From the IMG/VR virus record IMGVR_UViG_3300029889_000001, positions 1 through 64,000 of that record: a DNA stretch of 64,000 nucleotides, one strand, 5' to 3'. Below, one piece after another: positions 41,517 to 49,127 of this stretch. The stretch's first letter is position 1. Each line of letters opens with the position of its first letter. The notes beneath the pieces were generated by a model, which was not told the DNA's origin, did no database searches, and saw only the letters and a list, made by a program, of their open reading frames with translations. The position numbers were made by a program, and so were the translations under genes. This DNA is from a virus.

Positions 41517-42527
41517 ATGGAACACTTGAACTCTGTGCGGGCGGCGCTGAGAGGCTCCGCCCCTGTAGTCGCAATTCCTGTGCCCGGTCATGCGCCCGTC
41601 TGTATCCGAGCAAAACTGCTCAAGGGCGCATTGAAGGGCGTCACGATTGATTCTGTGGAGTTGACAGAGACTCGTTGGCTTAAAATCAAAGGCCATGCGG
41701 GAAACGTCCACACATCTTGCTCTCTCACTCCTATCTCTCGCTATGACGCGCTGAAAGCTATCAGTGAGTGGTCCTACCGCGAACGGCAGAAGCGGAAGGT
41801 TATCGCTTTGAAGGGTGTCCTATCCGCCGCAGAGCAACGGGCGCTCAAGTTAAAACAAGCGGAGCAAGCCGGTATCGCTGAATTGATAGAGGCGCGGAAA
41901 GTTGAGGCTGAAATCCTGTCCAGAGCAACCGTCTGCCCCGTCCTAACGCCTGTAAACCCGGAAAGGCGTCAAGACATCATCGAATTCTATGCGGCCTTTA
42001 GGCGTCAACGTGACATCAGGAAACGCGCCTCTGTGATTCGCTGGACACTGGCAAAGCTGAGGAAAGAGAAAGCCGCGATGGTCAAGAACCAATGCGAGTA
42101 CGAAGTAACTTACGGCTATGGTCGCCGCCGCAAGCATCTCAAGAGCAAGAAACTCGTACTCCGCAACCCAAAGAACGCGGTGAAGTATGCGGCTCTCATC
42201 TACCAGATCGGGGAACTCGAAAAGCAATATGAGAGTCTTTCGCTCCGCGAGTGGGTTAGTTATTCCTGGCAATGTGAAGACGGCGAGAGAAAAGGCTACT
42301 GGCGCGATTCTTGGATTACCAAACACCCAAAGGAACAAACATACACCGTATCGCGTTCCTGGCGCAATTGTTACATTCCAGAGCCGGAGCAAGTTGATGA
42401 AAATGGCGAAGTGTATCTGACTGGAATCAAATTGCTGGCATGGCGGCTCAAGAACGCACGGGCTGACATACGGGCTTTGACTCCACCGGAAGATGAGGAA
42501 ACCACTCAGGAACAGATCGCTGCTTGA
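41517..42527 (+). CDS. Hypothetical basic helical protein, 336 aa
   Basis: Central Lys/Arg-rich helices (SYRERQKRKVIALKG and ERRQDIIEFYAAFRRQRDI) and a Tyr/Trp-rich C-terminus. A DNA-associated function seems likely from charge and its position after ParB, but no family was recognised. The stop TGA is inside a TTGATAGGAG box. Confidence 0.6.
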   Translation: MEHLNSVRAALRGSAPVVAIPVPGHAPVCIRAKLLKGALKGVTIDSVELTETRWLKIKGHAGNVHTSCSLTPISRYDALKAISEWSYRERQKRKVIALKGVLSAAEQRALKLKQAEQAGIAELIEARKVEAEILSRATVCPVLTPVNPERRQDIIEFYAAFRRQRDIRKRASVIRWTLAKLRKEKAAMVKNQCEYEVTYGYGRRRKHLKSKKLVLRNPKNAVKYAALIYQIGELEKQYESLSLREWVSYSWQCEDGERKGYWRDSWITKHPKEQTYTVSRSWRNCYIPEPEQVDENGEVYLTGIKLLAWRLKNARADIRALTPPEDEETTQEQIAA

Positions 42528-42538
42528 TAGGAGAACAA
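42524..42538 (+). repeat. TTGATAGGAG box (stop plus SD)
   Basis: TTGATAGGAGAACAA. TGA ends the 336-aa gene, TAGGAG serves the 74-aa gene. Confidence 0.7.
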
Positions 42539-42763
42539 ATGGGCGGCAATCGCAAACATGGATTCCTGCGAGGAGCGCATCACGTTCACAATTGGTGGGA
42601 GAAACCATTCTTCTGTGACGGATGCAAGAGACAACATGGACCGAAGATTGACCGCTTCGGTATGCTTGACGGGCGCATGTTATGTTCGCGCCAGTATTAC
42701 AAAGAAGTGGACAAACAGCGAAAGCAATTTCTAGCAAAAAGTTTTGGGGAGATAACGGCATGA
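42539..42763 (+). CDS. Small zinc-binding protein, 74 aa
   Basis: ATG at 42539 (SD inside the preceding repeat box). FFCDGCKRQHG and a CSRQYYKEVDKQRKQF stretch. A zinc-binding and basic peptide. It is ATGA-coupled to the methyltransferase. Confidence 0.55.
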   Translation: MGGNRKHGFLRGAHHVHNWWEKPFFCDGCKRQHGPKIDRFGMLDGRMLCSRQYYKEVDKQRKQFLAKSFGEITA

Positions 42764-43506
42764 ACATCGACAGCGCAGTTCTTGACGTGTTGAGCAATGC
42801 CACCATGAGCGGAAACAGCCTGAAGTTGACCGGGCAGCTTAACAGGCCGCTCTACGTCATAACCAACAAAGTCCTTGAGGCCGCAGGCGGCAAGTGGAAC
42901 CGCAAGGCTCAGGCCCATGTATTCGACGGTGACGCAGCCGAGATCATGGATCAGATTATCCTGACCGGAAAAGTCTTAAACAAAAAACAGGAACTCGGAT
43001 ACTTCCCTACTCCACCCGCTGTAGTCAAAAGGCTCTTGGAATTAGCACAGATCGAACCTGGGATGCGCGTGTTGGAGCCTAGCGCCGGAACAGGAAACAT
43101 TCTTAAAGCTATTATTCCTAGCGCCGATAAGGTCGCTGTGGAAGTCAATCCTGAATTCATTCCTAAGTTGGCGCTCTGCGGCTCTGGGATATTAGTTGTC
43201 GAGGGTGATTTTCTTGCGATACCTAATGCCAGATTGCGACCGTTTGATAGGGTGGTAATGAATCCTCCCTTTGCTCCGCGTCAAGCTGACATCCGGCATG
43301 TTAACCATGCACTCACCTTTCTAAAGCCTGGGGGCCGTCTGGTAAGCGTTATGTCTTCTAGCGTGACGTTCCGTACCAATGCGCTGACTGACTCCTTCCG
43401 CTTCCGTCTCCCTGGCTTCAAAGGCACCATCGAAGCTCTGCCTGAGAATGCCTTTGCCGAATCAGGAACCAACGTCAACACCGTGATAGTCACAATGCAG
43501 AATTGA
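42760..43506 (+). CDS. N6-adenine DNA methyltransferase (NPPF type), 248 aa
   Basis: The N-terminal 70 residues form an extra domain often fused in phages. SAM motif EPSAGTGN (106-113) precedes NPPF (168-171), the gamma-like order, unlike the Dam-like enzyme at 25426-26070. It may protect DNA from restriction or mark replicated DNA. No cognate endonuclease was seen. Confidence 0.85.
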   Translation: MNIDSAVLDVLSNATMSGNSLKLTGQLNRPLYVITNKVLEAAGGKWNRKAQAHVFDGDAAEIMDQIILTGKVLNKKQELGYFPTPPAVVKRLLELAQIEPGMRVLEPSAGTGNILKAIIPSADKVAVEVNPEFIPKLALCGSGILVVEGDFLAIPNARLRPFDRVVMNPPFAPRQADIRHVNHALTFLKPGGRLVSVMSSSVTFRTNALTDSFRFRLPGFKGTIEALPENAFAESGTNVNTVIVTMQN

Positions 43507-43514
43507 GGATCACT

Positions 43515-43922
43515 ATGAAACTTGTCCTATCGCTTTTCGTCTTCGCCTGTGTACCAGCATGGTCTCAGGCCGTTAAGCCAGCACTGCAACCCGTCCACTA
43601 CGCCCTCACGCAAGGACAGCATGGCACCGTCCGCGTAGTTCCTCTGGCCTTAGCTGGCGAATATGATGGCAAGCTAGGTCCGCTGCACATCCGGCTCCAC
43701 CTGCGCGTCACTGACCAAGGGGAATTGGAAGGCTCACTCGACGGCAACGGCGCAACCGGAATCAAACTGGCACGTATCCAAACCGATTACCGCAAGCTGT
43801 CTTTCATTGTCCCTGCGCTCACAGCCGCTTGGGAAGGCTCAGTCAACCCCGATGGCTCCTTGACCGGCACATGGCATCAGGCTGGCGCAGAGGACCAACC
43901 GCTCAATTTGTCTAAAAGGTAA
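43515..43922 (+). CDS. Secreted beta-domain protein, acidobacterial-type, 135 aa
   Basis: ATG at 43515 (after GAGG). Signal peptide MKLVLSLFVFACVPAWSQA. The mature part matches the pattern A-G-E-Y-x-G-x-L-G-P-L-x-I-R-L-H-L, D-G-E-L-x-G-S-L and G-T-W-x-Q-x-G that I know as the N-terminal domain of secreted hydrolases in Acidobacteriota and Bacteroidota. Here it is alone, with no hydrolase. It was probably acquired from a host and gives a host clue. Confidence 0.65.
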   Translation: MKLVLSLFVFACVPAWSQAVKPALQPVHYALTQGQHGTVRVVPLALAGEYDGKLGPLHIRLHLRVTDQGELEGSLDGNGATGIKLARIQTDYRKLSFIVPALTAAWEGSVNPDGSLTGTWHQAGAEDQPLNLSKR

Positions 43923-43932
43923 GCGAACCGTT

Positions 43933-43948
43933 TTGATAGGAAACCAAA
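43933..43948 (+). repeat. TTGATAGG intergenic box, copy
   Basis: TTGATAGGAAACCAAA between the secreted protein and the 99-aa gene, the best match to the consensus. Confidence 0.7.
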
Positions 43949-43964
43949 AACGAAAGGAAATCCG

Positions 43965-44264
43965 ATGACTAATAAAACATGGATCGCTTCTTTCATTGGA
44001 ATGGTTATTCTCTTTGCATGTCTTCTGTGCATAGCGTCTCAACCATCCGCCGTTACCCTCTACCTGCCCAACGCAGAGCAAGGCTCTATGCCGCTCTGCA
44101 TCTCCAATCGGGGACACTCCAACGTCAACATTCCTAGCGGACCCGTCCTACGGCCCGGAGAGAGCGTTACAGCAGCCGTGGTCGCCGACTTCAACTGGGG
44201 GTTTACTACTCCTACGCCAACCAATGAACGTGTGGACGTTGACTGCATCGTGATTGCAGAGTAA
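43965..44264 (+). CDS. Secreted/membrane-anchored protein, 99 aa
   Basis: Residues 5-27 are hydrophobic (ASFIGMVILFACLLCIA), a signal anchor. The exported part has beta strands and two Cys (MPLCISNRG, VDVDCIVIAE) that may form a disulphide. Two adjacent exported proteins (43515 and this) suggest an envelope-directed function. Confidence 0.6.
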   Translation: MTNKTWIASFIGMVILFACLLCIASQPSAVTLYLPNAEQGSMPLCISNRGHSNVNIPSGPVLRPGESVTAAVVADFNWGFTTPTPTNERVDVDCIVIAE

Positions 44265-44321
44265 GGGATTAACGCAACCGCACCCCTGAGCGTTACAGGA
44301 AAGCCTGGGAGGGCTAGGACA

Positions 44322-44897
44322 GTGGAGATCACAACCAAAACATTTCAGGAATTCATTGCCGACCAGAAAGACAATTTCAGCATCGTCGTTCTAGGCGCTG
44401 GCGCTCCGCTCGAAGAGTGGGTCAACGGGATCAACGGGGAGTTGAAAGAATCCTCCATCACCTCAGCGGAGAATTGCTTTACCAGAGCCTACACGCTCTC
44501 AGATAACGTGCTAGGAGACAAGGGCCGCTGTGACTTGGTACTCGTATTCGATCCTGACGCTAAGCCGAACATGGGCAAGATGGCTCTCTGGCGGATCGGG
44601 TGGAACGGCTGCATCGGCTGGACAGACGACTTCATTGCCAATCACGGCGCTGACTATGGCTATGCCACTGCCGAAGAAGACGACATTGAAGAGGACGAAT
44701 CGAAAACCACGTCCAAACCGTTTGTACAGTTAAGCGGAGAGGATGGCAATGCTTTCTTCATCATCGGGCGCTGTGGTAAAGCCTTGAAGAACGCAGGACA
44801 GGCTGACAAGGCCAAGGAATTCACAACCAAAGCGTTCGGCGCTGGCAGCTACGATGAAGTCCTGCGGCTGGCAATGGAGTATTGTGACGTTGCCTAA
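44322..44897 (+). CDS. Conserved phage/plasmid-type protein, 191 aa
   Basis: GTG start at 44322 with GGGAGG upstream. The C-terminal ~60 residues (GNAFFIIGRCGKALKNAGQA then a SYDEVLRLAMEYCDV end) match a domain I know from phage and plasmid proteins of unknown function. The N-terminus is alpha/beta. Confidence 0.65.
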   Translation: MEITTKTFQEFIADQKDNFSIVVLGAGAPLEEWVNGINGELKESSITSAENCFTRAYTLSDNVLGDKGRCDLVLVFDPDAKPNMGKMALWRIGWNGCIGWTDDFIANHGADYGYATAEEDDIEEDESKTTSKPFVQLSGEDGNAFFIIGRCGKALKNAGQADKAKEFTTKAFGAGSYDEVLRLAMEYCDVA

Positions 44898-44901
44898 CTG
44901 T

Positions 44902-44918
44902 TTGATAGCGAACTAAAC
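44902..44918 (+). repeat. TTGATAG intergenic box, copy
   Basis: TTGATAGCGAACTAAAC just after the 191-aa gene. Confidence 0.55.
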
Positions 44919-44939
44919 CATTCACCGGGAGGAATGACA

Positions 44940-45227
44940 ATGATTAACTGGAATATCAGCAATGCCGATTTCAAACTCATTGTCCAGATCGCAGAGCGCA
45001 TCGAGTCAGATATTCCAAATTATCCTGACGACCGCCGCACAATGATTATGGACCTCAACGGTTGCCACTCAAACGGATGCCCACTGCAATTGGAAGAACT
45101 GCTCACGGCAGATAGCTCTGACTTCACCCACGACATATACGGCATCCGTCGCCACATCGACCGCACGACAGGCAAGTTGCAAGAGTGCTTTGTTCCTCGC
45201 CACGCACAGCCAGAGGTGACGGCATGA
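44940..45227 (+). CDS. Hypothetical protein, 95 aa
   Basis: The second ATG (44940) is favoured since GGGAGGA is 7 nt upstream; the first at 44934 is too close. A helical/acidic small protein with CHSNGCPL. ATGA-coupled to the next gene. Unknown. Confidence 0.55.
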   Translation: MINWNISNADFKLIVQIAERIESDIPNYPDDRRTMIMDLNGCHSNGCPLQLEELLTADSSDFTHDIYGIRRHIDRTTGKLQECFVPRHAQPEVTA

Positions 45228-45469
45228 CAGGATCAACCATCATCAAAGGTCACAGCTTGCTTCCAGTTAACCAACAAGAGCCGTACAAGGCTCAATGCTC
45301 CTGCGGTGCATGGGAGAAACTCATACTCGTACCATCTAGTACAGGCCGAGCTAAGGCACGGCGCAACTGGCATGACGAACACAAGCGTAATGTCTGGCGG
45401 CGTAAACACCCCGAAGACTTTCGAGAGGACCGCCCGATTGTTGACGATCCTGAAGCCTTCAGGTATTGA
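45224..45469 (+). CDS. Hypothetical Cys-containing basic protein, 81 aa
   Basis: QCSCGAWEKL followed by a basic helix (GRAKARRNWHDEHKRNVWRR), with the H-x-x-x-K pattern of a zinc/HTH-like mini-domain. Unknown. Confidence 0.55.
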   Translation: MTGSTIIKGHSLLPVNQQEPYKAQCSCGAWEKLILVPSSTGRAKARRNWHDEHKRNVWRRKHPEDFREDRPIVDDPEAFRY

Positions 45470-45481
45470 CAGGAACCCAAA
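45466..45481 (+). repeat. TTGACAGG box, diverged copy
   Basis: TTGACAGGAACCCAAA. Just before promoter motif copy 3; shows one change in the core (TTGATA to TTGACA). Confidence 0.55.
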
Positions 45482-45484
45482 GTT

Positions 45485-45504
45485 TTCCTCTTGACAACCG
45501 TTTG
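45485..45504 (+). promoter_or_regulatory. CCnCTTGACAAnCnTTTG motif, copy 3
   Basis: TTCCTCTTGACAACCGTTTG with TTGACA at 45491-45496, before the 64-aa gene. Confidence 0.5.
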
Positions 45505-45550
45505 CGCTAGGCGCAGGATAACGGTAACTAACTCCAAAGGAGAAACAAGA

Positions 45551-45745
45551 ATGAACGCATTTGAAGCAACAAAACTCTTAGACCGCTCCAACATTGCCGA
45601 GTGGCCTAATCCTAAGCCGCTCTCAACCGAGCGCGTGAAAGTCTCGATCTGCAAAGGCGAAGGATCAGACTCAGCGTTCCCATCAACAGAAGGATTTATC
45701 CGTAATGCTAAGTTGCATCCTGACGCGCATACGGGAAGGGGGTAG
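45551..45745 (+). CDS. Hypothetical protein, 64 aa
   Basis: AAAGGAGAAACAAG precedes ATG 45551. A short alpha/beta protein with LDRSNIAEWPNPKPL. Unknown. Confidence 0.55.
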   Translation: MNAFEATKLLDRSNIAEWPNPKPLSTERVKVSICKGEGSDSAFPSTEGFIRNAKLHPDAHTGRG

Positions 45746-45749
45746 GAGG

Positions 45750-45980
45750 ATGGCGAAGTGTGGGATAACACTAATTGAGGGCGTGAAGCATGAGGATGAT
45801 TTTGGTTTCCCGGAAAGCCGCGTCCACTGTGCGTGTGGGTGGAAGTCCAAGCCATATAGTTCTGACAGTGCTAATCGGCCCTCAGTTATCGGCAAAGCTA
45901 TCGCTCAATACGTTGACCATCGGATGGACGTGCTGACGGCCCGTTTTGAATGTCATACGCACTATGAAGGGAACCAGTGA
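45750..45980 (+). CDS. Hypothetical Cys-containing protein, 76 aa
   Basis: ATG at 45750 after GGGGGTAGGAGG. HCACGWKSKPY resembles the QCSCGAW segment of the protein at 45224. A helical end with FECHTHYEGNQ. May be a zinc-binding miniprotein. Confidence 0.55.
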   Translation: MAKCGITLIEGVKHEDDFGFPESRVHCACGWKSKPYSSDSANRPSVIGKAIAQYVDHRMDVLTARFECHTHYEGNQ

Positions 45981-46114
45981 CCTATCTCATGGACCGCGAC
46001 GAACTGATTCAACTCCTAGCCAATGCCTCATGGTTTGCAGGATGCTATGTGAGATGGAAGAAGATCGGTCCTCAACGATTCCGAGTTAACACGAACTATC
46101 AATGGGAGAGGTGA
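45977..46114 (+). CDS. Small protein, 45 aa (GTG start)
   Basis: GTG at 45977 overlaps the upstream stop (GTGA). It has a helical LIQLLANASWF then VRWKKIGPQRFRV. It lacks a recognised family. Confidence 0.45.
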   Translation: MTYLMDRDELIQLLANASWFAGCYVRWKKIGPQRFRVNTNYQWER

Positions 46115-46117
46115 TTT

Positions 46118-46381
46118 ATGGGATACACAGCAGCAGGACAGAGAGGGCTAGAGAACCGCATCCGTACACTAGAAACGACTCTCAAACAAATCGCTACACT
46201 CTGGCCCGATCCTAGCATGTGCGCCGAATTAGTTCCTGAGTGGGTAGGTCCGAACGATGGCCGGATGAGGGCTGAATTGCTTTTCTATGCCGTTACCCAT
46301 GCGCGTAAGGCGCTAGGACTACCTACCCATCCTGAGCCGGAATACTGGCATAAGAAGAAGACTGAGCGCGAGGAGGAGTAG
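46118..46381 (+). CDS. Hypothetical helical protein, 87 aa
   Basis: Starts 3 nt after the previous stop with GGGAGAGG upstream. A helical protein (ENRIRTLETTLKQIATLWPD). Unknown. Confidence 0.55.
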   Translation: MGYTAAGQRGLENRIRTLETTLKQIATLWPDPSMCAELVPEWVGPNDGRMRAELLFYAVTHARKALGLPTHPEPEYWHKKKTEREEE

Positions 46382-46383
46382 TC

Positions 46384-46551
46384 ATGGGTGAAAAGTACAT
46401 TTGGGAAGCATGGGAAGGAAAGCGCATCGTCAGAATGGTTACCCTTGACGACGGGAACACACAGATCGAGATTGAAGACGGACGCATAATTCTCGTTACT
46501 GTTCTCGGATTCGCAAAGATGAAGAGAGAGCCGGAGATAACAAAGCCGTGA
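46384..46551 (+). CDS. Small acidic/basic beta protein, 55 aa
   Basis: ATG at 46384 right after the upstream stop. WEAWEGKRIVRMVTLDDGNT then a beta hairpin (GRIILVTVLGFAK). SH3-like tiny barrel possible. Stop overlaps the next GTG start (GTGA). Confidence 0.5.
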   Translation: MGEKYIWEAWEGKRIVRMVTLDDGNTQIEIEDGRIILVTVLGFAKMKREPEITKP

Positions 46552-46805
46552 AGCCGCAAGTAAAGCCTCCTATGCCCTTCACCAGGGCGCTACGCATCCT
46601 GCCTTCCTTTGTAGCTCATTGCGGGAATGGGATAAGTGATTTATCTATCCTGCGGGCGCGAGTCCAAGGGGAGTTGAAGAACCTTTCTCACCTTTTGCTG
46701 GAGCAACTAGGACAGACAAATACCGGCTCTTTCTACACCAACGAGATTAACGCAACCGACCGCAAGATCACGCAACTCAAGAACTTTCTGGAGGATACGA
46801 AATGA
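46548..46805 (+). CDS. Hypothetical protein, 85 aa (GTG start)
   Basis: GTG at 46548 in GTGA overlap. A helical protein with LKNLSHLLLEQLGQTNTGSF and ITQLKNFLED. Unknown. Confidence 0.5.
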   Translation: MKPQVKPPMPFTRALRILPSFVAHCGNGISDLSILRARVQGELKNLSHLLLEQLGQTNTGSFYTNEINATDRKITQLKNFLEDTK

Positions 46806-46984
46806 GCCTCGCCGGAAACATCTACAGAGAACTTGTAGGGCACGACGATCCTGACTCCTACGCGCCACCTCTGATCGCCTGTATAGTCGTTGCCCTGTGT
46901 TACTGGGTTCCCTGGGGCCGAGTCTTTCGCGTCTTCCGCCTTACGGTCCTGATCGTCTGCGGGATCATCCTGCTAGTGTTTTGA
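46802..46984 (+). CDS. Two-segment membrane protein, 60 aa
   Basis: Two transmembrane stretches (about residues 24-37 LIACIVVALCYWVP, and 45-60 VFRLTVLIVCGIILLVF) with a short basic loop. ATGA-coupled; stop overlaps a TTGATAGGAG box. It could be holin-like, but no lysin gene is seen nearby. Confidence 0.6.
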   Translation: MSLAGNIYRELVGHDDPDSYAPPLIACIVVALCYWVPWGRVFRVFRLTVLIVCGIILLVF

Positions 46985-46995
46985 TAGGAGACCAA
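46981..46995 (+). repeat. TTGATAGGAG box (stop plus SD)
   Basis: TTGATAGGAGACCAA. TGA ends the membrane gene; TAGGAG is the SD of the next gene. Confidence 0.7.
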
Positions 46996-46996
46996 C

Positions 46997-47365
46997 GTGA
47001 ACCAGAATAAAACAATACGTCTCCCTAGTGGGTTAGCCGGTTCCCTTCCGGTATCGCTGTTCGTTGAGGAGGAGACTGCGAACCTGACCCCACAGGAAAG
47101 TCGTGTTCGGGAACCGGAGGATTCAATTCCGATTCAAACTCTTGAGACCGTCACCGTCTCAGAAAGTCCGCAGTGTACCGCAACTGCAATTCCTGGGCAA
47201 AAGGAAAATCCGCTCATCCTGAATGCGTTGCCCTCTGGCGGGATGAAGTCACCATGCACCAGCACACCGTCAGTATATCAGAATCGGGAAACGGCGCAAG
47301 AGCGGGAAGATTGGCTTGATGCGATTGCCAGAGATGATCGGCGCGATAGGAGATTAAATGGTTAA
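46997..47365 (+). CDS. Hypothetical protein, 122 aa (GTG start)
   Basis: GTG at 46997 right after the TTGATAGGAGACCAA box. Ser/Thr/Pro/Glu-rich and likely disordered, with a helical, charged end (AQEREDWLDAIARDDRRDRR). Its end overlaps the next gene by 8 nt. Unknown. Confidence 0.5.
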   Translation: MNQNKTIRLPSGLAGSLPVSLFVEEETANLTPQESRVREPEDSIPIQTLETVTVSESPQCTATAIPGQKENPLILNALPSGGMKSPCTSTPSVYQNRETAQEREDWLDAIARDDRRDRRLNG

Positions 47366-47672
47366 GAAGAAAACCAAGACGACTTGGCTCTGCACCTGTG
47401 AGCTACCCAACTGCGGTAAGTCCTGGGAGTCGCAGGGCGAAGAGATTCCCAAGCAGTGCCGATGGTGCTTTAGCCGAAGGTGGAATGGCGTAGACAACAG
47501 TCCTAAGCCGCGTATGATAACAGTCAACGGCAAAACTAAGCGCCTTTCCGAATGGGCCACTGAAACAGGAATCAGTAAGCAGACTATTCGTTACCGACTT
47601 ACTAGCGGGTGGACTCCTGATGAGGCTCTGGGATTTACAAAGCATCAAGTCCGAAGGGAGAGAAAGCCGTGA
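47358..47672 (+). CDS. Zinc ribbon plus HTH-like protein, 104 aa
   Basis: N-terminal ribbon CTCELPNCGKSWE and CRWCFSRRW. The C-terminal half ITVNGKTKRLSEWA plus TGISKQTIRYRLTSGWTPDE resembles the small HTH of homing-endonuclease-like (NUMOD) modules. A DNA-binding mini-protein without a nuclease domain. Confidence 0.6.
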   Translation: MVKKKTKTTWLCTCELPNCGKSWESQGEEIPKQCRWCFSRRWNGVDNSPKPRMITVNGKTKRLSEWATETGISKQTIRYRLTSGWTPDEALGFTKHQVRRERKP

Positions 47673-47977
47673 ACCACGTTCAAGAGGTCGCAAAGAGCAT
47701 CGTGAAAGCGATGGATGATCCTCTGCCTGACTTCGCACCGGCAAGCGACAGGATGATCGTCGCCGATACCTACAAGAAGTTTGCCATCATGGACTATGCC
47801 AATGCCTTGCGCTTTTCAGGAGAGCGAACAGAGGAACACAACCAACGCTGCATAGAAGAAGCATACGTTCACTACTACAAAGCAATCTCTCTGGGCATAC
47901 CGGAAGAGAGACTGGAAGCTGTCTTTGCTGGCTTACGGTCCTACTGGAGTAATAAACTGGCGGGGGTGAAACAATGA
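47669..47977 (+). CDS. Hypothetical helical protein, 102 aa
   Basis: GTG start in a GTGA overlap with the previous stop. Helices EVAKSIVKAMDDPL, MIVADTYKKFAIMDYANAL and a TPR-like EEAYVHYYKAISLGIPEERL. Unknown. Confidence 0.55.
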   Translation: MNHVQEVAKSIVKAMDDPLPDFAPASDRMIVADTYKKFAIMDYANALRFSGERTEEHNQRCIEEAYVHYYKAISLGIPEERLEAVFAGLRSYWSNKLAGVKQ

Positions 47978-48180
47978 CAAAGGAAGAACTCGCACAGCTA
48001 GAATCCGACCAAAGATATTGGCAGGAATTAGCCACTCTTCTTGGTTGGCAGTTGCATGGTTTTACCAACAAATCCCATGCGTCTTTCATTACAAAGAAAT
48101 CAATGGGACAGTGGGTTACCCTTCCACTCTCAGGGGCGCAGCGTGACGACATTGTGAACGCTATCAGAGGAGCACAATAA
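47974..48180 (+). CDS. Hypothetical protein, 68 aa
   Basis: ATGA-coupled. Helical N-terminus (DQRYWQELATLLGWQLHGF) and a beta end. No family recognised. Confidence 0.5.
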   Translation: MTKEELAQLESDQRYWQELATLLGWQLHGFTNKSHASFITKKSMGQWVTLPLSGAQRDDIVNAIRGAQ

Positions 48181-48554
48181 TGACCTACTTTGAGGATCAG
48201 GAAGACGCTTGGTATGCAAACGATTGTAAAGGAAACATCGAAGACTATGATCCTTTCGATGCTGATTCCTGGCCTACCGCGCAACAGCACACTGTAGGCA
48301 ACCGCTCTCGCAACCTGCTGGCCCTTACGAAGCTCGTAGACTTCGCGGCATGGGCTGTCTGTCAAGGATACCGCGTAGAGCCTACGAAGGGCACCTACGA
48401 GGTTCTAAGGCTGAGGTTTGTGGATGCTCAGTCTCCTATTCTCTTTTTCAAGCGCAACAGAGGAGAACACGCCACTTCCTACGGCGAAGGGACGGCTCTC
48501 GTTAAACAGTGGATCAACACGCGCAAGCATGAAAAGAAAGGCTTGCAAGCATGA
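48180..48554 (+). CDS. Hypothetical protein, 124 aa
   Basis: Shares the A of the upstream TAA (TAATG). Aromatic/acidic N-terminus (YFEDQEDAWYANDCKGN) and a helical-basic C-terminus. Unknown. Confidence 0.55.
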   Translation: MTYFEDQEDAWYANDCKGNIEDYDPFDADSWPTAQQHTVGNRSRNLLALTKLVDFAAWAVCQGYRVEPTKGTYEVLRLRFVDAQSPILFFKRNRGEHATSYGEGTALVKQWINTRKHEKKGLQA

Positions 48555-48781
48555 TCCTTGCAGATGTACAATTGCTTGCAAAGCATTACCAGTGCGACCT
48601 GTGCGGATGGGACTGGTACAGCATTGGGACACGGAAACCTGAGTGCTGTCCTAACCGTGACTGTCGAAGCCGAGAATGGGATGGCAAGAAGAAGAAACGT
48701 AAACCGGCTCCGAAACCGAAGATCGAACTTCCGAAGCCGCACAGGATGAAGGAAATTTATGACACCGACACCGAGTTCTAA
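48551..48781 (+). CDS. Zinc-ribbon protein, 76 aa
   Basis: ATGA-coupled. CDLCGWDWYSIG plus C-C-P-N-R-D-C-R-S-R-E-W, the same ribbon pattern as the 207-aa gene at 31309 and the 104-aa gene at 47358. A Lys/Pro-rich tail follows. Confidence 0.6.
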   Translation: MILADVQLLAKHYQCDLCGWDWYSIGTRKPECCPNRDCRSREWDGKKKKRKPAPKPKIELPKPHRMKEIYDTDTEF

Positions 48782-48854
48782 ATTCTCATGGTGGGAAGTC
48801 CTGCTGATGATCCTGGGCGTTGGGATAATCGTGTGGATGGAGAGGATGCTATGA
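48759..48854 (+). CDS. Small single-pass membrane peptide, 31 aa
   Basis: ATG at 48759 inside the end of the ribbon gene. A hydrophobic core (EVLLMILGVGIIVWMERM) of one membrane span. Overlapping start with the next frame at 48851. Possible holin/antiholin-type peptide; no lysin gene seen. Confidence 0.45.
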   Translation: MTPTPSSKFSWWEVLLMILGVGIIVWMERML

Positions 48855-49127
48855 GCGAAGATTTTCAATCAAAGGTGATTTTTCTTGCAACACAGACTAT
48901 TACCAAACGCTAAAGTGACATTTTGCGTAAGCTCTTAGCAGGTGAATCGTTGGCTTTGGAGCACGGAAACGCTTGGATCGGCGATGAACGTACTTCTCAA
49001 CGGACTATTGACGCTTTGCTGAGATTCTGTGCGATCTCTACCGATTGGTCTGGGGCGCGGGTGTGAATACTACATCATAAACGGGACAGGAAAAGAAATT
49101 CTCAGGAGACTGGAGAAAGCACAATGA
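48851..49127 (+). pseudogene. Decayed small gene upstream of the recombinase
   Basis: ATG at 48851 reads MSEDFQSKVIFLATQTITKR then an in-frame TAA (48911-48913). It continues SDILRKLLAGESLALEHGNA and then WIGDERTSQRTIDALLRFCA. After a stop at 49064 protein-like text resumes in the +1 frame as CEYYIINGTGKEILRRLEKA up to TGA 49125-49127. So one nonsense and one frameshift would be needed. The parts together look like one conserved small phage protein (TIDALLR...YYIINGTGKEIL). Confidence 0.5.

Noticed and set aside
41943-42806. 287-codon minus-strand frame under the 336-aa and methyltransferase genes
   Set aside because: Antisense to clearly coupled genes with repeat-box SDs; composition is shadow-like.
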